Below, one piece after another: positions 6,592-11,943 of a stretch of DNA of 11,943 nucleotides. How positions within the stretch are numbered: the stretch's first letter is position 1; each line of letters begins with the position of its first letter. This stretch comes from an uncultured Bacteroidota bacterium. GTDB lineage: Bacteria; Bacteroidota; Bacteroidia; 2-12-FULL-35-15. The notes beneath the pieces were generated by a model. It did no database searches, was not told the origin of the DNA, and was given only the letters and a program-made list of their open reading frames with translations. Made by a program: the position numbers and the translations under genes. The stretch spans positions 1 to 11,943 of the forward strand of contig CAILDT010000901.1 of NCBI GenBank assembly GCA_903833025.1, in the 5' to 3' direction.

Positions 6592-9318
6592 ATGGATAAA
6601 TTTTCGTACTTAGGTAATGCGGATACGGTGGCGATTGAAGAATTGTTTCAGCAGTACTTAAAAGATAGTAATTCGGTGGAAGCTGATTGGAAACAGTTCT
6701 TTTCAGGATTTGAATTTGCACGTAAAAACTATGAAAATACTGGCAAGATACCCGAAAATGTTTCAAAAGAGTTTAATGTAATCAATCTTATTAATGGTTA
6801 TCGTTCGCGCGGGCATTTATTTGCACAAATTAATCCGATAAGAAAGAGAAGAGACCACAGCCCAACTCTTGATATTGAAAATTTCGGGTTAACACAAGCG
6901 GACTTAGAGACTGTTTTTCACGCAGGTTCACAAATAGGCATCGGTGCTGCAAAATTGAAAGATATTATTGCACATTTAAAACAAACGTATTGTCAAACCA
7001 TCGGTGCGGAGTATATGTACATTCGTATTCCGGAGATGATACATTGGCTGCAAACGAAGATGGAAGGCAGTAAAAACACACCTGATTTTTCTCGTTATGA
7101 AAAGTTAATGATACTTCATAAATTAAATCAGGCGGTAGTGTTTGAAAATTTTCTGCATACAAAGTTTGTTGGTCAAAAACGTTTTTCCTTAGAAGGTTCC
7201 GAGTCTTTTATTCCTGCCTTAGATGCCGTTTGCGAAAAGGGCTCGGACTTGGGTATCGAAGATTTTGTAATAGGAATGGCGCATCGAGGAAGGTTGAATA
7301 TCCTAGTAAATATTTTGAATAAAAAGTACGAAGATGTTTTTTCGGAGTTCGAAGGATTCTTATCCGATGATGCTGAATTTGATGGGGATGTAAAATACCA
7401 TATGGGATTTTCAAGTGATAGAATAAGCACCAACGGGAAAAAATTTCATATGAGTTTAACTCCTAATCCATCGCATTTGGAAGCAGTTAATCCTGTAGTA
7501 GAGGGTATATCCAGAGCTAAAATGGATTGGATTCATAAGGGAGATATTAATAAAGTTTGTCCTATTTTGATTCACGGAGATGCTGCATTAGCAGGACAAG
7601 GCATCGGTTATGAATTGTTGCAGATGTCGCATTTAGATGCTTACAGAACTGGGGGAACGGTGCACGTAGTGCTAAATAATCAAATAGGATTTACTACTAA
7701 TTATTATGATGGTCGTTCGAGTACCTATTGTACTGATGTAGCTAAAGTAACCCTTTCGCCAGTGTTTCACGTAAATGGAGACGATGTGGAAGCGGTAGTT
7801 TTTGTTACTCAATTGGCAATGGAGTTTCGTCAAAAATTTCATCGCGATGTTTTTATTGATGTAGTATGCTACCGTAAATATGGGCATAACGAGGGAGATG
7901 AGCCACGTTTTACTCAACCGATTTTATATAAATTAATAGGCACACATCCAAATCCAAAAGAAATATATGTTGATAAATTAGTTTCGCAGGAAATTATTGA
8001 TGATAATTTTGCTAAAGAAACGGAGAAGAATTTCAGAGATACTTTACAAGAAAAATTAGAAGAAGCGAAACTTAGAGCTAAAACAAAAATTACGTCCTAT
8101 TTGAAAGGTGAGTGGGAAGGGTTTGGTGAAGCAAATGAAAACTCGTTTGATAAATCACCAGTGACAGGAGTGGATAAAAAAATATTTTTGGACATCGCAA
8201 CTAAAACTGTTCAATTACCAAAAGGTAAACAAATATTTAATAAAATTCAAAAACTGTTTGACGACCGAGTAGCAATGATTGCCAACGACAATTACGATTG
8301 GGCTATGGGCGAACTGATGGCGTATGCAACATTGATGAATGAAGGACACAATGTGCGATTTACAGGGCAAGATGTGGAACGCGGAACTTTTTCGCATCGT
8401 CACGCTGTTGTAAAAATAGAAGATACGGAAGAGAAATATATTCCACTAAATAATTTTGGAGCTAAAGGAAGATTCGACATTTATAATTCTTTGCTATCAG
8501 AATATGCAGTGTTGGGTTTTGAGTTTGGTTATTCATTAGCAGCGCCACGTGCATTAACTATTTGGGAAGCACAGTTCGGTGATTTTTTTAATGGTGCACA
8601 AATCATCATTGACCAATTTATTACTTCTGCAGAATATAAATGGAAACGAATGAGCGGCTTGGTAATGCTATTACCACACGGTTACGAAGGAATGGGTCCA
8701 GAACATTCGAGTGGAAGAATGGAACGTTTTTTAACTCAATGCGCTGAAAATAATATGCAGATTGTTAATTGTACAACACCTGCTAATCAGTTTCATATAA
8801 TAAGAAGACAATTAAAAAGAGACTTCCGAAAACCATTGGTTTGTTTTACTCCTAAAAAGCTTTTGCGTTATCCGAGTTGTGTTTCTTCTTTAAAAGATTT
8901 TACAGAAAATAACTTTCAAGAAGTAATTGATGATAATACTGCAAATGTAAAATCGGTAAAGAAAGTTGCTTTCTGTACTGGTAAAATTTATTATGATTTA
9001 ATAGAAGCAAAACAAAAAGAAGGAAATGATGATACTGCAATTGTGCGTGTGGAACAACTATATCCATTGCCAGCTATTCAATTGAAAGAAATTATTTTAA
9101 AATATAAAAACGCAAAAGATTATTTATGGGTTCAAGAAGAGCCTGAAAATATGGGTGCTTGGGCATTTATGCATCGCAGGTTTACTGAAGTAACTTTGAA
9201 ATACATTGGCAGGCACGAGAGCGCAAGCCCTGCTACCGGCTACGGTAAACTACATACACAGCAACAACAGGATATATTAAACAGAGTTTTTGTAAAACAA
9301 TTAGTAACAAAATCCTAA
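6592..9318 (+). CDS. sucA: 2-oxoglutarate dehydrogenase E1 component
   Basis: Thiamine-diphosphate-dependent E1 subunit of the cytosolic 2-oxoglutarate dehydrogenase complex. It decarboxylates 2-oxoglutarate and passes the succinyl group to the lipoyl arm of E2 in the TCA cycle. The 908 residues compare with about 930 in E. coli SucA. Visible family signatures: N-terminal SYLGNAD...IEELFQQYL and W-x-x-FF segment, GYRSRGH (69-75), GMAHRGRLN (228-236), the diphosphate/metal site HGDAALAGQG (328-337), NQIGFTT (363-369), RKYGHNEGDEP (428-438), GQDVERGTFSHRH (592-604) and EEPENMGAW near 849-857. All these motifs are intact and no frameshift is seen. sucB follows after 12 bases. The start is supported by the family N-terminus and the promoter just upstream. 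Confidence 0.98.
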   Translation: MDKFSYLGNADTVAIEELFQQYLKDSNSVEADWKQFFSGFEFARKNYENTGKIPENVSKEFNVINLINGYRSRGHLFAQINPIRKRRDHSPTLDIENFGLTQADLETVFHAGSQIGIGAAKLKDIIAHLKQTYCQTIGAEYMYIRIPEMIHWLQTKMEGSKNTPDFSRYEKLMILHKLNQAVVFENFLHTKFVGQKRFSLEGSESFIPALDAVCEKGSDLGIEDFVIGMAHRGRLNILVNILNKKYEDVFSEFEGFLSDDAEFDGDVKYHMGFSSDRISTNGKKFHMSLTPNPSHLEAVNPVVEGISRAKMDWIHKGDINKVCPILIHGDAALAGQGIGYELLQMSHLDAYRTGGTVHVVLNNQIGFTTNYYDGRSSTYCTDVAKVTLSPVFHVNGDDVEAVVFVTQLAMEFRQKFHRDVFIDVVCYRKYGHNEGDEPRFTQPILYKLIGTHPNPKEIYVDKLVSQEIIDDNFAKETEKNFRDTLQEKLEEAKLRAKTKITSYLKGEWEGFGEANENSFDKSPVTGVDKKIFLDIATKTVQLPKGKQIFNKIQKLFDDRVAMIANDNYDWAMGELMAYATLMNEGHNVRFTGQDVERGTFSHRHAVVKIEDTEEKYIPLNNFGAKGRFDIYNSLLSEYAVLGFEFGYSLAAPRALTIWEAQFGDFFNGAQIIIDQFITSAEYKWKRMSGLVMLLPHGYEGMGPEHSSGRMERFLTQCAENNMQIVNCTTPANQFHIIRRQLKRDFRKPLVCFTPKKLLRYPSCVSSLKDFTENNFQEVIDDNTANVKSVKKVAFCTGKIYYDLIEAKQKEGNDDTAIVRVEQLYPLPAIQLKEIILKYKNAKDYLWVQEEPENMGAWAFMHRRFTEVTLKYIGRHESASPATGYGKLHTQQQQDILNRVFVKQLVTKS

Positions 9319-9330
9319 ATAAAAAAAGAT

Positions 9331-10584
9331 ATGGCAGTTATACAAATGAAAGTACCCAGTCCGGGTGAAAGTATTACAGAAGTGGTGATTGCACGCTGGG
9401 CAAAAAAAGACGGTGATTATGTGGAGAAAGATGAAGTTGTTGCAGAAATAGATTCTGATAAAGCAACCTTAACTATAAATGCGGAAGATTCTGGAGCTAT
9501 AAAACTTTTAGCTGCCGAAGGGGATACTGTAAAAGTGGGGCAAGTGGTTTGTTCTATTGATACTTCCGTGAAAGGAGAAAGTAAACCAAAAGTGGCGGTT
9601 GCAGAGGTAAAAAAAGAAGTGAAAGTGGAAGCAAAAAAAGAAACGGTTGCTCCAGTAGCCGTTAGCCAACAAACTGCAACTACCTATGCTAATGGTGTGC
9701 CGTCGCCTGCAGCGAAGAAATTAATGGACGAAAATAATGTTCCTGCAAATAAAATTGTTGCATCAGGTAAAGATGGACGTATTACTAAAGGGGATGTATT
9801 AACATCTATCTCGGCAGGGTTCGATTCTTCGTCCTCTGTAAAGTGGGGTGGGAGCCGAGATACGGAACGTACAAAGATGTCCCCTTTAAGAAAGAAATTA
9901 GCGCAACGATTAGTAGCCGTGAAGAATGAGACTGCAATGCTAACAACTTTTAATGAAGTGGATATGAGTGCCATTTACGCTATGCGTGCAAAATATAATC
10001 CTGCTATTGAAAAAAAGTTTGGAGTTAAATTTGGCTTTATGAGCTTCTTTACTAAGGCAGTTACCGAAGCATTAAATCTTTTCCCTGCCGTTAATGCTAT
10101 GATTGATGGGGAAGAAATAGTTTATCATAAATATGCCGATATTGGAATTGCAGTGAGTGCGCCAAAAGGACTAGTTGTTCCTGTAGTTCGCAATGCAGAA
10201 CAAATGAGTTTAGCAGAAATAGAAATCGCGATTAAGAATCTTGCGCTGAAAGCACGTGATAATAAGATTACTTTGGAAGATATGACGGGTGGAACATTTA
10301 CTATTACCAATGGTGGTGTGTTTGGCTCTATGATGAGTACTCCTATTATTAATCCTCCGCAAAGTGCAATACTTGGAATGCACAATGTGGTGGAACGTCC
10401 CGTTGCTGTAAACGGACAAGTTGTTATTCGCCCTATGATGTATGTTGCATTATCTTACGACCATCGGATTATTGATGGTCGCGAATCAGTTGGCTTTTTA
10501 GTGAAAGTAAAAGAGATGCTTGAAAACCCAACCAAGATGTTGTTTGGCGGCAAAGACCCAAATGAAATTGTTTTGGGATTATAG
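9331..10584 (+). CDS. sucB: 2-oxoglutarate dehydrogenase E2 component (dihydrolipoyl succinyltransferase)
   Basis: Core subunit of the 2-oxoglutarate dehydrogenase complex; transfers the succinyl group from its lipoyl arm to CoA. The 417 residues are close to E. coli SucB (405). A single N-terminal lipoyl domain (about 1-80) has the lipoylation lysine K44 in EIDSDKAT. A flexible Lys/Ala/Val-rich linker (about 87-119) is followed by the peripheral subunit-binding domain (about 122-160: VPSPAAKKLM, GKDGRITKGDVL). The catalytic domain (about 185-417) ends with DHRIIDG (377-383), in which H378 and D382 are the expected active-site residues. HKYADIGIAVSAPKGLVVPV identifies a succinyl- rather than acetyltransferase. 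It is cotranscribed with sucA; the short A-rich spacer serves as leader. E3 is encoded elsewhere. Confidence 0.97.
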   Translation: MAVIQMKVPSPGESITEVVIARWAKKDGDYVEKDEVVAEIDSDKATLTINAEDSGAIKLLAAEGDTVKVGQVVCSIDTSVKGESKPKVAVAEVKKEVKVEAKKETVAPVAVSQQTATTYANGVPSPAAKKLMDENNVPANKIVASGKDGRITKGDVLTSISAGFDSSSSVKWGGSRDTERTKMSPLRKKLAQRLVAVKNETAMLTTFNEVDMSAIYAMRAKYNPAIEKKFGVKFGFMSFFTKAVTEALNLFPAVNAMIDGEEIVYHKYADIGIAVSAPKGLVVPVVRNAEQMSLAEIEIAIKNLALKARDNKITLEDMTGGTFTITNGGVFGSMMSTPIINPPQSAILGMHNVVERPVAVNGQVVIRPMMYVALSYDHRIIDGRESVGFLVKVKEMLENPTKMLFGGKDPNEIVLGL

Positions 10585-10608
10585 ATAAAAGCAAATTATG
10601 CTTTATCT
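10583..10608. terminator. Hairpin between sucB and ygiD, likely bidirectional terminator
   Basis: AGATAAAAGC (10583-10592) pairs with GCTTTATCT (10600-10608) across a 7-base loop, giving 9 base pairs with one bulged A. The hairpin covers the last two bases of the sucB stop codon and the last codons and stop of the convergent ygiD gene. It is followed on the plus strand by a short T-rich run (ATTTTC). The stem is AT-rich and the T tract is weak, so termination strength is uncertain. Position between convergent genes is the main support. Confidence 0.55.
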
Positions 10609-11486
10609 ATTTTCAATGATGTCATCGTTAAGGACCCTGCTACTGCTTTATCGTTAAATAAACTTACCTTTTCATTTTCTTCTTTTAATGCCAATGTATA
10701 AAGCAATGGCAAATAATGTTCGGGAGTTGGTATAGCCAAATCAAACGACTTGCCTTGCGACTTGAAATTGATAAGTTGCTTGTGGTCGTTCGAAAGAATA
10801 AATTTTTTCATTTTCTCACTTGCTTCAACTGCCCAATCGAAAGCAAACGAATCAGTATTCAATTTATCCCAAGCAACTAAACCAAGATTGTGAACCATAT
10901 TTCCACTTCCTATTATAAGAACCCCTCTTTTACGAAGTGACGAAAGTTCTTTAGCTAACTCATAATGATATTGAGGTGTTTGGTTATAATCCAAGCTCAT
11001 TTGTATTACAGGAACATCAGCATTGGGATACAAATGTTTTATTACACTCCACGCACCGTGGTCGAGCCCCCATTTATCATCTAAACCAATTTCTGTTTTT
11101 TTGACAAGGGCTTTTGTTTCCTTTGCTAACTCAGGACTTCCTGGTGCAGGATACTGTAGATCAAACAACGCTTTTGGAAATCCACCAAAGTCGTGAATAG
11201 TTGGTGGTTTTTCCATTGCAGTTACAAAGGTTCCTCTTGTTTCCCAATGAGCCGACACACATAAAATCGCGTTTGGTTTAGTAATTGTTTTGCCAATGTT
11301 TCTGAATCCTGTAACAAATTCATTCTCTTCAATTGCATTCATCGGGCTACCGTGTCCTAAAAACAACACAGGCATTTGTTCTGTGCTGGTATACGGTGAA
11401 GTTATTTTATTTAGTTCGTTCAATTTCATTGCTGATGTTGTTAATGGTAATAATGCTAATGATTTTATAAATTGTTTTCTGTTCAT
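10596..11486 (-). CDS. ygiD: 4,5-DOPA dioxygenase extradiol-like protein (YgiD/LigB family)
   Basis: DODA-type extradiol ring-cleaving dioxygenase of the LigB superfamily; E. coli YgiD opens L-DOPA. All conserved histidines are present: H45 in LGHGSPMNA, H80 in SAHW, H143 in LDHGAW, H199 in GSGNMVHN and H257 in PTPEHYLPLLY. The first two, H199 and H257 correspond to the YgiD metal ligands as I recall them. The length is 296 residues against about 262 in E. coli; the excess is an N-terminal extension with NRKQFIK before a hydrophobic stretch, resembling a degenerate Tat signal. A start at M20 (MKLNELNK) would remove it. Neighbours do not suggest an aromatic pathway, so the natural substrate is open. 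The gene converges on sucB and has its own promoter-like motif. Confidence 0.92.
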   Translation of the reverse strand: MNRKQFIKSLALLPLTTSAMKLNELNKITSPYTSTEQMPVLFLGHGSPMNAIEENEFVTGFRNIGKTITKPNAILCVSAHWETRGTFVTAMEKPPTIHDFGGFPKALFDLQYPAPGSPELAKETKALVKKTEIGLDDKWGLDHGAWSVIKHLYPNADVPVIQMSLDYNQTPQYHYELAKELSSLRKRGVLIIGSGNMVHNLGLVAWDKLNTDSFAFDWAVEASEKMKKFILSNDHKQLINFKSQGKSFDLAIPTPEHYLPLLYTLALKEENEKVSLFNDKAVAGSLTMTSLKIDKA

Positions 11487-11518
11487 ATTCTACAAAGCTT
11501 TGAAAATAGAATCGAGAA

Positions 11519-11550
11519 TAAAATTACGATTGTTTTATGAACGGTACAAA
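11519..11550 (-). promoter_or_regulatory. Candidate promoter of ygiD
   Basis: On the minus strand TTTG (11547-11550) is followed after 20 bases by TAATTTTA (11519-11526), a one-base mismatch to the Bacteroidota -7 box TAnnTTTG. Predicted transcription would begin near 11513, about 27 bases before the ATG at 11486. The 96-base gap to the upstream gene makes a separate promoter reasonable. Confidence 0.35.
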
Positions 11551-11582
11551 CTTTTAAATTGCGGATGAATTGTATTTATATT

Positions 11583-11943
11583 TCATTTATTCACCTCAAT
11601 TTTATATTTCAGATTAAGAATATCTCTTATCGGAACTGTAATGCTGCTGTCTGAAATGTCCATTGGAACCAGCATTCCAGAATCTGGCAACTCTTTTACA
11701 TATACTGTTTCGTTGCTTTCTTTTTTTTGCTCTTTAATAAGAGTTGCTACCAACTTATCATATTCCGAAGTATAGTTACTTACATAGTTGTATTGTTTGT
11801 ATAAATTGAATGATAAAATAAAAAGCACCGTGCCAGGAATAATTATTTTGAGAAGAGATTGTAAGAACTGAGATGTGTTGTAATAACCAAAGCATAAAAA
11901 CAAAAAACTGAATAGGAAAGTACATATAATACTGCTATATACC
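11583..11943 (-). CDS. C-terminal part of a multi-pass membrane protein (5' end outside window)
   Basis: The stop codon is at 11583-11585 and the frame stays open to the right edge of the window, so this is the 3' end of a longer gene. The visible about 119 residues start with two hydrophobic segments: VYSSIICTFLFSFLFLCFGYY and LLKIIIPGTVLFILSFNLY. A soluble tail of about 68 residues follows, with a KLVATLIKEQKKES helix and a KYKIEVNK terminus. A TTG at 11901-11903 could be taken as a start, but it lies inside the first hydrophobic segment and is unlikely. The layout, transmembrane bundle then short periplasmic-type tail with YDKLV and VYVKEL, recalls polytopic glycosyltransferase-like proteins (for example DUF6056), but that is a guess. 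ygiD follows 96 bases downstream on the same strand. Confidence 0.7.
   Translation of the reverse strand, partial: VYSSIICTFLFSFLFLCFGYYNTSQFLQSLLKIIIPGTVLFILSFNLYKQYNYVSNYTSEYDKLVATLIKEQKKESNETVYVKELPDSGMLVPMDISDSSITVPIRDILNLKYKIEVNK

Noticed and set aside
6542..6766. Minus-strand open frame of 74 codons over the sucA promoter and start
   Set aside because: It overlaps the conserved N-terminal coding part of sucA and has no recognisable features.
9205..9245. GC-rich patch near the end of sucA (GAGAGCGCAAGCCC) resembling the dispersed repeat
   Set aside because: It encodes ESASPATGYGKLH, a conserved part of E1 enzymes, and does not match the repeat outside a few bases.
5855..10584. Single operon of ferredoxin, unknown protein and sucAB forming a new 2-oxoglutarate system
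   Set aside because: A TAnnTTTG box sits in the 63-base gap before sucA, and E1/E2 dehydrogenases use NAD through E3, not a ferredoxin. Adjacency alone does not support it.
11290..11568. Plus-strand open frame of 92 codons opposite the ygiD start
   Set aside because: Antisense to the conserved N-terminal part of ygiD and its promoter region; no similarity or leader supports it.

Overview
The window comes from an AT-rich member of the Bacteroidota; the family or genus cannot be fixed from the sequence alone. The evidence is two proteins with type IX secretion (T9SS) type A C-terminal sorting domains, Bacteroidota-style -7 promoter boxes (TAnnTTTG) ahead of several genes, A-rich rather than Shine-Dalgarno-like leaders, and a short dispersed sequence (TGTCATTCTGAGCG...) that I recall as frequent in genomes of this phylum. 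I see no CRISPR array, tRNA, rRNA, insertion sequence or phage gene. No gene-free stretch exceeds 100 bases.

Left half (1-5765): a 1692-residue modular surface protein. Its order is signal peptide, YCF48/BNR-like propeller repeats, Ig-like region, GEVED, PKD, GEVED, three tandem PKD+Ig-like units, a dockerin-like pair of calcium loops, a cohesin-like beta domain and a T9SS sorting domain. It converges on a small secreted T9SS cargo of unknown function. Both are rich in Bacteroidota O-glycosylation sequons, D-(S/T)-(A/I/L/V/M/T).

Middle (5766-6528): an 89-base divergent promoter region, then a two-gene unit with overlapping stop and start codons. It encodes a thioredoxin-fold [2Fe-2S] ferredoxin and an unrecognised 117-residue, mostly helical protein.

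Right half (6529-11943): sucA and sucB, the E1 and E2 subunits of the 2-oxoglutarate dehydrogenase complex of the TCA cycle, 12 bases apart. E3 (lipoamide dehydrogenase) is not in the window. A hairpin covering both stop codons separates sucB from a convergent ygiD-like 4,5-DOPA extradiol dioxygenase gene. At the right edge is the 3' part of a membrane protein gene on the minus strand, open to the window boundary.

The central-metabolism genes are ordinary. The least explained items are a dispersed repeat read in frame inside the T9SS sorting domain of the giant protein, the dockerin-like plus cohesin-like pair next to that domain, the triplicated PKD-Ig unit, and the unknown small protein translationally coupled to the ferredoxin. 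I do not see a convincing new multi-gene system.
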